Shown here: positions 1-11,850 of the stretch, one piece after another
How the letters are laid out: each line of letters opens with the position of its first letter
How positions within the stretch are numbered: position 1 is the first letter of the stretch
From: Dermanyssus gallinae
Lineage: Eukaryota > Arthropoda > Arachnida > Mesostigmata > Dermanyssidae
Assembly: GCA_003439945.1 (NCBI GenBank)
Contig: QVRM01005404.1
Coordinates: forward strand, 372,001-436,000
Direction: 5' to 3'
DNA: 64,000 nucleotides
Notes under the pieces: generated by a model
The model's input: only the letters and a program-made list of their open reading frames with translations
Database searches by the model: none
Told to the model about the DNA's origin: nothing
Translations under genes and position numbers: made by a program

Positions 1-49
1 ATTTGTGCGTCCCGTTGCCAGGTTTCGACACTAACGTTTGATGAGACCT

Positions 50-307
50 TTAGGTGGTTTGCGAATTTTTCGCACCCCCGACCTCTCTTCCTCGTTCTTT
101 AAGTCGAATGTCTCCGTTAGCCGCTCCCTCGACCTGAACCTGTACTCCGAATTGGTCCGGGCAGACTTTGGTTTGCAGTTCTTTAAGGATGTCGGCATAG
201 GAGCCGCCTTCCGTTCTAACCACCACTGTGTTCGTTCTGGCGGTTCTGTGCGTGTATTTGACGCTTTCTTTCTCTCTCTTTTTTTTGGCCTTTCTTAAGG
301 CAGAAAT
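50..307 (-). pseudogene. R1-clade LINE ORF1 (Gag-like) fragment at window edge
   Basis: Read on the minus strand, an open frame runs from about 307 to a TAA at 50-52. It begins with a Lys/Arg-rich stretch and then shows a GGSYADILKELQ block followed by a GDIRL block. This pair resembles the conserved SYADVLK...GDVLLEL segment of R1/TRAS-type LINE ORF1 proteins, which precedes the zinc knuckles. There is no in-frame ATG, so this is an internal piece. The rest of the protein would lie off the left edge of the window. The stop at 50 may be a nonsense mutation or the true break. The overlapping plus-strand 86-codon frame is judged to be a shadow. Confidence 0.5.
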
Positions 308-587
308 CTACTGAAGCGTCGAATTGTCCTACCCAACATGCCTCTGCGGCCTTCCGGGGCTCTTGCTAGGGCCTTTCCTTGGGGAAGATTTCCTCCGTCC
401 ATACAGGCCGTAATGGAATCTTCGTCCATGGTCAGGTTACGCTCATTCACTCCTTAGCCCCTTGTCCGGGCGTAGGTTGCCTGGTAGGCAGCAGCGGTGA
501 GTTTCTCTCCACCTAAGTCTTATATATACCTATATCGGTACTGAAGCACTATCACGCATACATATACACATATAAGGCTTCCAGCTG
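308..587. other. No gene seen
   Basis: No coding similarity or structured RNA was recognised in this stretch. Confidence 0.5.
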
Positions 588-965
588 GTGGAGAGAAGAA
601 GAAAAAAGAAGAGAAAGCTTGCGAGTGAAAGTGGTGGATCGACCAGCAACAGCCCAGAGAAGCAGGATGGACGCCTGGGGCCGAGGCCGAGCGATGCCTC
701 TCAACTTCACAAGCAAACGGTAGCAGAAAAACGCGAAACTAACGCGAATAGGAAGCACCGTCCTCTTCGAGTAGAAAGTGCTGAAGTAGACCTGGGTGAG
801 ATAACACTGTGTAAAAACCGTGTGTTGCCCATGACAGCTCTCCGTTTGGAGGGCTTCAGCCGGAAAACGTCGGCAGAACAGCTGCGTGGTTGGCTAACCG
901 GGAGACATACTGTAGTGCGTGCTATTTGGAAACTCAAAGTTTCCCGGCCGGACTCCGTCTTCTGA
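588..965 (+). CDS. Hypothetical basic ORF, possibly ORF1 remnant of the LINE at 1.1 kb
   Basis: A 125-codon open frame beginning with an ATG and a strongly basic segment (MERRRKKKRK), followed by a Ser/Pro-rich stretch and a C-terminal part with LPMTALRLEGFSRKTSAEQLRGWL. It is not recognised as a known family. It lies upstream of, and in the same frame as, the APE-RT pseudogene starting near 1143, so it may be the remnant of that element's ORF1. No zinc knuckle is visible. It could equally be a chance ORF. Low confidence. Confidence 0.25.
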   Translation: MERRRKKKRKLASESGGSTSNSPEKQDGRLGPRPSDASQLHKQTVAEKRETNANRKHRPLRVESAEVDLGEITLCKNRVLPMTALRLEGFSRKTSAEQLRGWLTGRHTVVRAIWKLKVSRPDSVF

Positions 966-968
966 TAA

Positions 969-1018
969 CGGAGATAGTGACTTTAGTAACGCTTCGGTGA
1001 TAGTGACTTTAGTAACGT
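969..1018 (+). repeat. Short tandem duplication
   Basis: The segment GATAGTGACTTTAGTAACG occurs twice in direct succession with a few bases between the copies. It lies between the hypothetical ORF and the endonuclease region of the adjacent LINE. Function unknown. Confidence 0.6.
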
Positions 1019-1142
1019 TTCAAGTAGCGCCTTCTGGCCGAAAGGCGTGAGTTTCCGGCGCTGGCTGGGGGCTCCGCCGGCTCAGGCTAGGGTATGCGAA
1101 GAGTTTACTGACGGGCATGGCTTAATAGCTAGACCGCAATGA

Positions 1143-3990
1143 CGCCTTCTGCCAAGGCAGCTGCATGCTGCTCACAGCTGCAAATTATTGCTTTGGAATT
1201 TTGAAGGTTTATCTGGGGCTTTACAGCTAGCACCAGAACGTTTGTTCGAAGATGTGGACATTGTACTCTTGACGGAAACTTTTATGCGAGTGGAACTGCA
1301 TCTCGATGAGATGCGAGGTTTTCATCTGCTGGCGAGTCTTCCAGACGGAGGGCGGGGAAGACCAGTAGGTGGACTTTCAATCTATTTACGAACAGGGTCA
1401 CCCCGAATGCAATGTGTGTGTCGAGGTGAGTGTTGCATGACACTCACCTCAGGTAGTTTCAACCTCGCATTGTTCTACCTGCCACCTTACTACGATGACG
1501 TTGAGGTTGCCGATGCGATCAGTGCTGGTCTAGCGGGACTAAACCTCCAGCTACCCACTCTGGTCGGCGGCGACTTCAACTGTCGTATTGATAGTGGCGC
1601 CACCGACAGGAAGGACGATGTGCTTCTTACGCTTCTAGAGAATAGAGGCCTGCATTGCGCGAATGAGCGTGATAAATTCACGTACGTTTGCCAAAGTGGA
1701 AGAAGCACTATCGACCTCCTGTTTCATAACCTTCAACATCCGACGGAATTTCAGTGATGCGAGGTCCTTAATATTCCAGCACGGAAGCACCTGCCGGTGC
1801 TAGCGTCTCTGTGTCTGCCTGGCCAGGGGCGCGCCCCGCGGCGGCAGCCGACAACGTACTTGTCTAGGCAGCTAGATTTGCGTGTATTAACGCGCAAATT
1901 ACGGCCCCTGAGATCAACTTCTGACATTGAACAAAGCAACTACGCTTTGGCGGCCACTGTCAAAGCGGCTGTAGTCAAGAAGAAGTACAGAAAAAGACGG
2001 GCGCGGCCCTGGTTTACACAGGCCTGCTACCTTAAACGTCGGGAAGTGTTGGGGCTCCTGCGCCGAGCACTGGCTCTGCACCCCGACCCCCAGATAGTTG
2101 CTGATCGTAGGGCGCTTTATGGCCGACGTAGAGCAACCTACAAGAAACTGCTCGCGGAGAATAAGCGCCGGTATGATGAGGAGGAGGAATTTCGCATGCT
2201 TCAGAGAGCAGAGCGCGAACCCCATGTCTACATTGTTTGCCGGCTGAGCAAAGGCCTGCACAGCATGACAAAGGAGCAGTTGCGGCAGCACTTTAGTGCT
2301 CTTCTGCTCGATGCAAACGCCCCCGCGCCTAACCCAGTTATTGAGCAACCGCTCACTCTGGAGCAGCACTGCATGAATTCGCCGTTTACGGTGGAAGAAG
2401 TGGTGCAGATCTTGCGCGGGTTGCCCAAGAGGAAGAGTAGTGGTCCTGATGGGATCTATTACGAACACTGGGCTGAGTCGTCCGATGTTTTAGCAGGGGA
2501 GCTGTGTAATCTGTTTAATCAGATACTCAGCGGGGGACACATACCCCAGGTTTGGCACGAGGCCAGGCTTACTCTGCTATTCAAGGGCAAATACGGTGAC
2601 AACGTGGACGATCCAAATCTCTACCGGGGTATCGCGTCGGAACGCACTCTTAAGAAAATCTTCGCCAAGTTGATTATCTCAAGGGTGTTTCCAATTCGGA
2701 TTCAGTTCGGATTCAGGAAGGGTCGAGGTACACAGGACGCGATCCACGTACTCCAGTCGGAAGTTGAGCGGGTGTTGGCTGTGCCCGGGGGTCACTTGTA
2801 CGCCGTCTTTATTGTTTGTGTCAAGGCCTTCGACAAAGCTCCCCGTCACTTACTAGTCGATTCATTTTGACATGCTGGGGTGGGTGGTTCTTTTCTACGA
2901 GTGCTCTCCAGCTTCTTTGCTGAAGACCGCCTTGAAGTAAACATAAGGGGCGAAGACACCTTGCAACTGAGGCAAAACGTAGGGACCCCTCAAGGGGACC
3001 CTCTCAGTTGCCTAGCCTTCTCTTTGCTCATTGCAGACCTAGCCCGCCACGTGCGGAAGGAGTTTAGAAACGCCGTCGTCGTTATGTACGCGGATGACAT
3101 AGTAGTGGCCCACCGGGACCGCGGTGCCATTTGTCGTATTGTCGGCGACGTAGAAGGTTACCTTCACCGTAGGGGCCTACAAATAAATTCGCGGAAGACG
3201 AAAGCCATTAAGTTTCGCCGTGGGGGTCGATTGGCTGCAGCAGACGTAATACCCTGCTGTGGCCAACCGCTGGAGTTTGTCAACTCCTTCCCGTATTTGG
3301 GTCTGAGACTGCACTATACGGGAACGACCTTTACCAAGCACATCGGCTTTGACGACTGTCTCTGAGTGCTGCATTGCGTCTTTTTGAGCTTAAGATTGTG
3401 CCAATGTTGAGCTACAGCCTTCGCAGGGTGTGGGGCCATCTTTCCGCGGCAAATTTTGCGCAGCTAGAAAGATGCTTCACAATATATATGAAGCGCGTTC
3501 TTTGCTTGCCGCGGACGGCAAGGAATCGCTTTGTGTACCTGCTAGCGGGTTGCGGACCGGCAGTGGAAACAATCAGAGTCAGGCTTAAGTCACCTATTAC
3601 AATGCCACTTCAACAATTTTTGTTGGAGTGGCAGGGAAAAGTGACCGAGGCCTCGGCTGGGGTAGCGCAGTTAGATGTGTACCTCGCCAGGGAGCTTTGG
3701 GAGGGAGTGACATGCACTAGCCGGCACGTGTACACAAGGTACATTGTACATGGCTATCATCACTTGGTGTGTTCGACTCAAGGATTTCACCAAATTAGCG
3801 ATCAATGTCGTTGCCGGTTCTGCTCGCAGGTATGCGCTAAATACCACGCAGCGAGCTGCCAGTCGCATTGGCGGTCTTTGCACTTTCTTGCCCGGTGGGA
3901 CGGTCGCTAAAGTGTTAAAATTGTATATAAAGATGATTGTATTGTAATTATGTACCATCTTGAAATGCAAAATTATTGCGAAATAAACAA
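1143..3990 (+). pseudogene. APE-type LINE ORF2 pseudogene (endonuclease + reverse transcriptase)
   Basis: This is one decayed ORF2. The frame open from 1143 carries an apurinic-type endonuclease: LLLWNFEGL at its start, the LLTETF motif, the catalytic GGDFNCRID near 1566-1590, and TIDLLF. An in-frame TGA ends this part at 1755-1757. The same frame resumes through a linker and RT fingers (KRKSSGPDGI, IQFGFRKGRGTQDAI) and motif A (CVKAFDKAPRHLL), and is stopped again by TGA at 2868-2870. It then continues with motif B (GTPQGDPLSC) and an intact YADD at 3087-3098. After about 3362 the C-terminal part (SYSLRRVWGH..., 3374-3910) is in another frame. The 3' UTR ends with AATAAA-like sequence near 3981 and AT-rich tail DNA. 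At least two nonsense codons and one frameshift make it inactive. A deleted relative lies at 42.0-43.1 kb. The clade within APE LINEs is not assigned. Confidence 0.85.
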
Positions 3991-4510
3991 TATGTATGTA
4001 TATACACATATAAATACACACTGTTTGGTGCATTACTACCACATATAGTGTACTGCGTATATAGACTGTGTGATACAATATTGCGATATATTATATGCAA
4101 TATATAATACACAATATCTACACGTTAGTCAATATATATATACAGAGTGTGGTACAGAAATTTGCTTTTTTGCTATATATCTGTACCCACGTCAGACATT
4201 TTTTATATAATGCAGTGTTACACTGCGTTAGTTGAGCTGCCGTTAGAATTCAAATTTGAATGCTCGGCGGACCGCTCGGAGCCTTCCGACCGCTGCGCGG
4301 GTGGTTTCGTTTTGCTTCACCCTGCCGAGAAGGACTTGTTTGAACTTCACAGAAGCCTGGCTCCTTACCCCTTCGTCGCACGGTCACTCATAATACACAC
4401 ACATCACAACGGTATGTCACACTCTAGGTTTACCTGCCTGTATACACACGAGCAAGCATAACCTCTCGGAGCTCCGTAGGCACACGTCCGCTTCTGGATC
4501 ACCTGCATCT
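3991..4510. other. AT-rich intergenic DNA, no gene seen
   Basis: Short TA-rich stretches follow the 3' end of the upstream LINE. A 104-codon frame at 4147-4461 has no recognisable motif and is not supported as a gene. Confidence 0.5.
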
Positions 4511-4585
4511 GTCAAATGTAATCACAATATTATACACACACACAAAATATAATCTAATCTTGCACAATGTCGACATTTTACAGAT

Positions 4586-7500
4586 TTAACAATTGTTTTC
4601 AGCATTTAGTTCCTTCGTTACACGTCTTCTAAAAACACCGCCCCGCTCCGTGTTTCGGAGGTCCTGCGAGAGCTCGTTCCATACTTTTGGCAGCATGCAG
4701 GCTAGAGAATGCTGCGTTAAGGTCAACCTGCATCTGGGAACCCTGAGTTGGCCCTCATATCGCTGAGACCTAAAGGGGGTGAGTTGGAATTCGAAATCGC
4801 AACCTGAAGGTAGTTTGCCTTTAACCACCTTATGGGCAAGCACGGCTAAATTTAATCGTGCCAGCTGATCGAATTTGAGTAGTCTGAGTCTGCCGTACCA
4901 TGGCGACACGTCGTCCCGACGAGACAGACCAGTAATGACTCGCACCGCATTGTTCTGGATCACTCGCAACTGAGTGCAGGGTTCCCGAGTAGGTTGCGCC
5001 CCATATAGTGATTCCGTAGGTGAGAATCAATTCCAGGAGCGCCCTGTATACCAGAACAATGCGGGAGACCTTGGCCTTCCTCAGACGGGCCAGCGATGCC
5101 ACCACAGCACAGCAGACCCTGACGCTCGACCGAACGTGACTTTCCCATTTCATGTTCTCATGAAGCGTGATACCGAGACATTTTACTTCTCGACTTAGAG
5201 GGACAGCTGCACCGCCCACTTGAAGGGATATATTACCTGTGTCCAGTTTCAGCCTCGATGCCCGCTGAGGTGTGTGAAACAAGACGAGTTTCGTCTTAGT
5301 CGGATTCACGACAAGGCTAAACCGTTTAAAATATGAAATTGCCGTTTCGATACCGGTTTCCACATGCCTAAAATTAACTTGACCGTTTGATAGCTGAGCA
5401 GGTGAGATGCGGAACAGCAGAGTTGTATCATCCGCATATACCACTGGTCGACACTTTATATCCCTTTCAATGCCACACAAGACGAAATTTATGTAGATTA
5501 TGAAGATGAAGGGGCCAAGAACCGACCCCTGGGGAGTCCCAATCGAGACAGTCCCAGGGGTGGAGCTCAAACCCCCCACCGACACAAACTGCTTACGTCC
5601 GCCTAGGTACGATTTAAACCAGGTAGTTACACCTGGTGCGCAACCCATTTCTCGCAGCATCTTAAAAAATATAGAGTGGTCAAGACAGTCAAAAACCTTC
5701 GCTACGTCAAGGAATGCGCCGAGACACATTTTCCCGTCTTCAGCAGCTTTGACTATTTCCCACCAGATATGATTTTGAGCCAACTACGCTGATCGCGACT
5801 CCCTGAAACCAAATTGGTTTTTAGAAAGAAAATTGGTCGCGTTTAGGTATTCCTCGAGCAGCTTCTTAATAAGTCTCTCAAAGACCTTAGATATGAATGA
5901 CACCAGCGATATCGGTCGATCGTTTCCAGGTTGGTTCTTATAACCCTTCCCTTTGTAAAGCGGGATTACCGCTGATGTCTTTAGGCGTTCTGGGAACACC
6001 CCGGTCCTGATCGATATGTTCAAGATCGCAGCTAGAGGGTCTGATAACGCGTCGATTAAATTCAACTGTAATCGACCAGGCACGTTTCCCCCGGCTTCAA
6101 ATAGATCCGATTTTACATTTTTTGCAGCGCAGTGCAGCTCCTGAGCTGTAATATCACTAAAGGACAGTGAATTGGGGTCGGAGCTCACTATGCCAGAAAT
6201 GGCGTCGTCTACCGCCTCCCGTTGGGAAAACCCAGCCTCGGTTTTAGCACCGATTGAGGTGAAAAACTCGTTTAGTGCGTCTATTACTTCCTGGGCCTCT
6301 TCAAGCTCTTGGCCGTCGACAAGCAGACGCTTGGGTATCGTGGCCTTTCTTTTACCACGGCCGCAAATTTCATTAAGAGACGCCCACAGTTTTGCAGGCC
6401 GATTACTGACAGCTACAAACTGTTTCTCGAAGTAGGCGTCCCTTTTTTTCTCGGAGCCTCTTTCTAACATTTGCCTGCCACCGCTGCAGCGTCTCCCTGT
6501 CATCTACGGTCCGTTTGTGAAGCCACCGACGACGTGCTCTGTCAACCACACGTCTTAGCTCAGCCAGTTCATGGCTAAATCAAGGAGCACGATTTACCGT
6601 ATTTGGAGCCCTACGCTGCCCCAACGGGAAACTTTCGTCGAACAGATCTCGAAGCTCCCTATTGTACGATTCGTAAGCTGCATTGGGGTCATCTAAGGCA
6701 AGAACTGCGGACCTGTCCACCCTGGAGACACCGTCCTCAAAGCGCCCTAGGCCCTCATCATTAAGCTTTCGGTAGGCAGGGCAAGCCTCAGGTTTTGCCA
6801 CAAACTGTGACAATAGTGTCGTGCTGCCTGCTAACATGATTCCTACTGGACAGTGATCGGAAAATACCGTATTAACAACGAAAGGAGTAATCTGTAGATA
6901 TCGTTCACAGTTTGCAATAAAAACGTGATCAATGCACGAGCCTAAAGAGACAGCATTGGACCTGAGGTTTGGACGTGTTATCATATTGACTGCATACTCA
7001 AAACCCTTGCTGGCAAGAGCAGTACAATATTCAACAGAGATAGGGTCCCCTTCTAGTAGGTCAATGTTGGTGACCCCCATAAGAACACAAGGCAAATCCC
7101 CAGTCGCTGGCAGAATATCGTCAAGTATCTCCATAAGAGTGTTCGACGATCGTATGTCATTAAAGTATACTCCGACGACATAGCCGTCAAAACCAGGGCG
7201 GCATAGACGTAGCCTTATGGCCTGTACATTGCCGTCATCGCTAGACTTCATAGCGTTACCCATAAGGTCGAGCGCACAATGCGAATAAATTGTAAGGCCT
7301 CCTCCTCCACCCCCAGGTCTGCAAGCAGATATGAAATTGTAGCCCTGTAAATTGTAAAGAAGTTTGTCGGCCTCCCCAAACCAAGTTTCTCCCACTACGA
7401 CAACATCCCAATCAACGTGTGAGCCGTCCATAAGGGCCATGAGCTCGTCGAACCTCGTTCCGAAACGGAGGTCCCTTGCGTTCACATGTAGACCTGCAAA

Positions 7501-7722
7501 ACTCGTATAACCGTTGGACACGTCGTCAAGCGGCACCAGTCTACAGAGACGGGATACCTCCAATAGCTCAACGTCCTCAGGTAGTTTGCTAATTTCATTG
7601 CGAGGTGTGCCCAATATCGACGGGTCCTACAGGCGGCAAGCCCTCAGCGCCTGCCTGCCTACGGCCTTGGTAGTCAGCATAGAAAGGACGCACCCTGAGC
7701 CCGTTCTCTTCTTAATAACCAT
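4586..7722 (-). pseudogene. LINE ORF2: APE endonuclease and reverse transcriptase
   Basis: The natural start is the ATG at 7720-7722, which overlaps the ORF1 stop. A TAG at 7627-7629 interrupts the frame early. The endonuclease (about 7600-6650) shows LHVNARDL, VVVVGETWF and SDHCPVGI, but the usual catalytic GDFN reads GVTN, so the Asp is lost. A TGA at 6580-6582 and a frameshift in the T7 run (plus strand) at 6443-6449 precede the linker. The RT contains SAVIPLYKGKG, RPISLVSFISKVFERL and KNQFGF, then a TAG at 5784-5786. The same frame continues with motif A (AKVFDCLDH), motif B (GTPQGSVLGP) and YADD at 5427-5438. Near 4970 another frameshift leads into the C-terminal domain (RVIQNNAVRVITGL...VWNELSQDLR). 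The copy is inactive. Confidence 0.88.
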
Positions 7723-8965
7723 GGAATCTCAGTCGTCCGATGTCAGCAGCAGGAACCTGGATTTTTAAAGAGCAGGATATCTGCTCTTCCCCATGCCCTC
7801 TCAGCTGCCAGCAACGGGCTTCCGGGAACCCCAGCGATTTGACAAACCCGCGGAGGTCCGTGAGGGAGTACCCGGGTCTGCAACCACCAAGGTATACTGA
7901 GGCAGGGGCGTCTTCTCTGTAGCGTTTCCTCCGAACCGTCTCGTATGGGGCAGTCGCATCAGGCAAGCCGCCGGCATTCCCGTCTGGCGGGACTACAATG
8001 ACCGGCTTAGTCGATCGCTGCTCCTCTTGAGATAGTTGGTCGTTCGTCTCTGTAGACTCTTTTGTATGCACTGTATGTATCTGGTTGCTGCCGTTCATCT
8101 TCTTTGTCTCCGTGTTTCTTGCCTTTTTCTTCTTCTTTTTGTTTTTCTTTGCCTTCTCACCATTGCCAATTTCTTTTTCACCTTTGCCTACAGCAGCGTC
8201 CGTAGCAACAGGAACAGTGGCATCCGAAGCTGCGTTAGCAGCAACAGTAGCCTCAGCAACAGCGGCAACAGGAGCCTCAGCAACAGCGGCAACAGAAGCC
8301 TCAGCAACAGCGGCAACAGGAGCCTCAGCAACAGCGGCAACAGGAGCCTCAGCAACAACGGCAACAAGAGCCTCAGCAACAGCGGCAACAATGACAACCG
8401 CATCCTCAGAGATAGCAGAGCCGGCAGCATCAGCTGTAATGGCATCGTTTTCGACGTCCTCCGCCGAGAGGCCCACTCGTGCCACAGTTGGGCTATCTGT
8501 AGCTGGAGATGGCTGATGGCAAGATGTTTTTTTGCGCCAGTCGCACCGTTCTCAGCGCTGCCACCTCCGCATACCGGCCTCTGTCACACTCCACTTCTGC
8601 CCACTTATCACAGTTTCTACAGACGAAATCCGTGATAACCTCGCCTGGTCTCGTCGGCGCAATCATTGCGCGGCAGACTCGACATCGGTGCGGTTTGATA
8701 AGGTAGGCCGTAACGTCCGCCTCCTCAATACCGTGGCCTGTCGGGCCGCTTTCGCCCTCCGTTAGCTCCAACCGGGAGTCCAACAAACGCTCATCATGGT
8801 CAGACCAGCGGGTCGCTGACGCTTTGGGCGTGAGGCGTAGTTGCAGGCTGCGCCGGTCTCTGACAATTGTCAGTGGCGTATGCAGTGTCCGACGCCGTGC
8901 GACTTGGGTGCTACCGGCGTCTGTAGAGGCAGCCGGTTTCCACAGTCCATCGTTTCAGCCGTCAC
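7712..8965 (-). pseudogene. LINE ORF1 with PHD-like finger and alanine-rich repeats
   Basis: The upstream part (to 8493) is open from about 8960, with no clear ATG seen. It carries a Cys-rich finger, CRVC...FVCRNCDKW...C, like the PHD-type finger of CR1-group ORF1 proteins. It is followed, after a frameshift in the T7 run at 8527-8533, by a second part. That part has tandem copies of an 8-residue Ala/Val/Glu/Pro unit (AEAPVAAV), a Lys-rich segment (KKNKKKKKKA) and a C-terminal region (SVYLGGCRPGYSLTDLRGFVKSLG) resembling an RNA-binding fold. It ends with TAA at 7712-7714. The likely role is RNA binding in the LINE particle, inferred from the position and the finger. Confidence 0.7.
8236..8396 (-). 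repeat. 24-bp coding minisatellite in LINE ORF1
   Basis: About six and a half tandem copies of a 24-bp unit built on GCAACAGCGGCAACAGGAGC (plus-strand sense). On the minus strand each unit encodes eight residues, roughly EAPVAAVA. Copies differ by a few substitutions, and the unit length keeps the frame. Confidence 0.85.
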
Positions 8966-9326
8966 CTCCTCCGTTTTCTTTCCTTTCTGTCCTTCTCTCC
9001 GCCCACTATGCAGCAACCTCCAGTTGTCTCCAGCCGCTTACGTTCACGGCGCAAAGTCCCTCGCTAGGGTTCATAGGGGGGGCTACTCTAGACTAGAAGA
9101 TCTGAGTCCAGATCCAAGTCATCTGTGCTATCTGTGTTAATTTACAAAAACACATTGTTACATCGCTCTCAATAGCTGCCGGTTTCTTTGCAGTGCTGGC
9201 GTCAGGTGGGGTATTCTGTTTTTGTACAATAAAAGTTTATTTTTCGTATATTACAATATGCATGTGGGGCACATATTATGGAAGTTTAGCTATGCCAATG
9301 GGCCTAGCGGTTGTGCATTGTGACAA

Positions 9327-11850
9327 TCACGTGTCCGCTGTGTCTAGGCTAGGCCGAGACCACTTCAGAAGAGTACCACGAACGAATGCTGCGTTTCCAC
9401 GTTGTACGTCAAGATCCAGACGTTGTTTAAAGAAGAACGACGATCTGCTATCACCGGTTGACATATTTAACATAGTGCCGACTTTGTGAATTAGCTGTCT
9501 GGTCCGAACACCAGGAGCACCCAAGGTCTCAAACGCGAGAGGCCAGAATTCGTGGGGATACCCAATTGATGATTATTTTCTTAGCTTGTTGGTCTTCGCA
9601 AGATGGGCTGCATAACCAGCTTCGGATGCGCCGCCACCGACCATAGAAGGTGCTAGGGAGTCGGTAACGGTTGCATCCCAAACCAGCATTTTGCCTCGCT
9701 CGAAGGGTGTAAGTGTCATCCCATCTGGACGCCTGCCGTCCTCCGCACAGAGGCCCGTGGGTTCAAGGATGCACGGACGACCGCATGACCTAAGGGCTCT
9801 GCTGAAGGTATCATTGATAGCGGCATGTCTAGAGCCTCGGCCTGCGCTGATGATACACGACAGGCCGTGATGTCCCAGTTTGTCGACGGGGTGACCACAT
9901 TGACACCGATGTGGGCTAACTAGGTCTGTTCCTAGTCGTAGGCCAACTGCTATGCGAATCGTCTCGTCATCGAGAAGGGTACCTATGGGTGCACTGGGAA
10001 GTGCGTGTAACCAGGCTGCTGAATCCTTGGAGGACACGGCGTTTAGGCGAGCTCTGGTCGTGTCGTCGGCAGCCTCATTAAAGAGACGTCGTTGTACCTC
10101 AGCGTGCAAAGGGGCGCTCCAGTCACGTTGGGATAGTACGTTGTCAGGCCTGCCTCCGCAGCGGGCCTCAAAATTCTCCTGAAGCTGGGCTAAGCGGCTT
10201 CTAAACTGGCCGACTCCTGGTGTATCTAAAAGGGGGATTGCCCTGTTTTCTGCGCTTAGCATTGATGAGACTATGGCAGGACCGGCCAGGGTCTCCAAAT
10301 TCGGAACCCCGAGGCCCCCTTTAGAGACGGGCAGTAATGCCTGTTGCCGTGCGCTAGATGGTAGAGATTTGTTTAGCAGGGCCTCGAGGGTAGACAGTGT
10401 CGATTCGTTGAGCGCTTGCAAGTCTTCGGCCCGATTAGATAGGTCAGCTCCTCGAAGAAGATGGATAAGTCTTAAGGAAGAGAAAGAAGACCTAAGTAAG
10501 AAGAGTCCCCGATGAGCTCCTAGAAGAGGAAGGCGAGCGGCGGCATTTTCCAGCTTTAATCTCCAACGCTTGATTGCTGCTGCTAAGCCCCTCGGGACGA
10601 AGTGGCACACCTAGTAGCTCCAGATCGTCCTTGGCGGTCACCTTGCAGCCGGGGAGGAGGTCTTGGAGTAACTGTATATCAGTTGAAGCCTCATGGGTAG
10701 AGCCAAGGATGCACACTTCGCATTTGGCAGGATTTAACTCCAACCCAGATGTTACACCGAAGTCAAGGACCCGTCGGATGTTCTCGGCTACCGTATGAAC
10801 GTTTCCTCCTAATAGGCCATCGTCAAGGTACCAGAGGTTCAGTGGGCTCTTGAAGGAGTCTACTAGGTCCTTGATACCCAGACAAAACAGGGGTGGTGCT
10901 AAGGGGTCTCCCTGCTGCAGTCCGGTGGCGGACGAAATCACATGCTCAGGCAGAACCAGGTGGGAAGGATGCCGGTATGCCAGCCCGACGTGGTGTAATA
11001 GATGAGGGGCGTGGGATGCAACGGCCTTCATCAGGTGATCGCGTCTCATACTGTTAAAAGCGTTTCTAAAATCAAGCTTTACAAGAACCCCTGGAGGTTC
11101 GCGCGAATCGAGAAAGGCACGAGTTGCGTGAATGGCTACCTCGGTCCCACCTGGCGTCGCAAATCCCAACTGATGTGCACTAGTTGCATGAGAAATAACG
11201 GCTTTGTTGTGCTTGCATCCGATTTTCGCGGCGAGCCAGCGTAGTGTAGACGAACACGCAATTGGACGTACCGATCCGTCCTTTTTCATAAGAGCAAATA
11301 GTCTTGCGCCAAATATCAACGGTTGGAGGCAAGAAGGGGGGTTGCCCCAAAGTAGAATGTCTACAACCTTTGCCAATGCGGAAAGCAAATTAGCGGCGAC
11401 GTCTTCGAGGGACGAAGAAAGAAGGTCCATTAACAACCGCGGCCTCATGAAGTCTAGCCCTGCGGCGGAGCTCTTGGAGAAGCTCTTAATAGCCACCTGA
11501 ATATCCTCCTTTGATGTGACATAGGGCATAGGGGTTCTGATCAATGTCGGCCATTCTAGGTTCTCGGGAGGCAATGGGTGTTGCTCTTGCAAGGCCTCTA
11601 TACGGTCAATGCCGGGCGTTATCGTATCTGTAGACGCGATAAGTCTGGCGGCGCCAGAAACATCTCCTTCGGATAGTTTAATAATGGACTGGCGCACGGT
11701 ATCATTCCGGAATGGTTTGGGAGCCGATACGCGAGATTGGGGAGTGGCAATCACGTCTGACAGGCGCATATCCCGGTATTCTGTTTTTAATGTAACCTGC
11801 TTAACCCGGTTAGAACCTGCGAGAGACTTTTTAGAGACCGCTCATGATGT
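9327..11850 (-). pseudogene. RLE-type LINE 'A', ORF2 (RT and restriction-like endonuclease), 5'-truncated
   Basis: Reading starts inside ORF2 near 11,840 (KKSLAGSNR...), so the element lacks its ORF1 and the N-terminal finger. It continues with KLSEGDVSGAARL, RT fingers (FGARLFALMKKDGSVRPIA, HQLGFATPGGTEVAIHATRAF), motif A (VKLDFRNAFNSMRRDHL), motif B (GLQQGDPLAPPLF) and YLDD at 10819-10830. A frameshift near 10,590 separates this from AAAIKRW...LGAHRGLFLLRSS. The C-terminus holds the Cys/His motif HRCQCGHPVDKLGHHGLSC and the nuclease core RRPDGMTL...MLVWDATVTD. A TAA at 9573-9575 interrupts the last domain (AFETLGAPG...DVQRGNAAFVRGTL), which ends at 9327. It is closest to element F among the copies here. 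The 3' end lies near 9220, without a clear microsatellite tail. Confidence 0.88.

Larger units (their letters stand above)
4510..9130 (-). mobile_element. Two-ORF CR1/Jockey-like LINE, nearly complete but inactive
   Basis: The minus-strand element carries, in order, a zinc-finger ORF1 (about 8965 to 7712) and an APE-RT ORF2 (7722 to 4586), followed by a short 3' UTR. Both ends are approximate because no target-site duplication was found. ORF2 starts inside the end of ORF1, overlapping by 11 nt. Four or more frame lesions are present, two of them in 7-bp homopolymers. The order PHD-like finger, APE endonuclease and RT with YADD fits CR1/Jockey-group LINEs; the exact clade is inferred. Confidence 0.85.

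Noticed and set aside
38..298. Plus-strand 86-codon ORF
   Set aside because: The opposite strand carries a convincing R1-type ORF1 block in the same place, so this frame is a shadow.
8236..8396. CRISPR-like array
   Set aside because: Units are contiguous without spacers and encode an in-frame protein repeat.
8036..8635. Plus-strand 199- and 143-codon frames rich in Ser/Asn/Gly or Ala/Thr
   Set aside because: They are antisense readings of the ORF1 24-bp repeat, created by its regular unit length.
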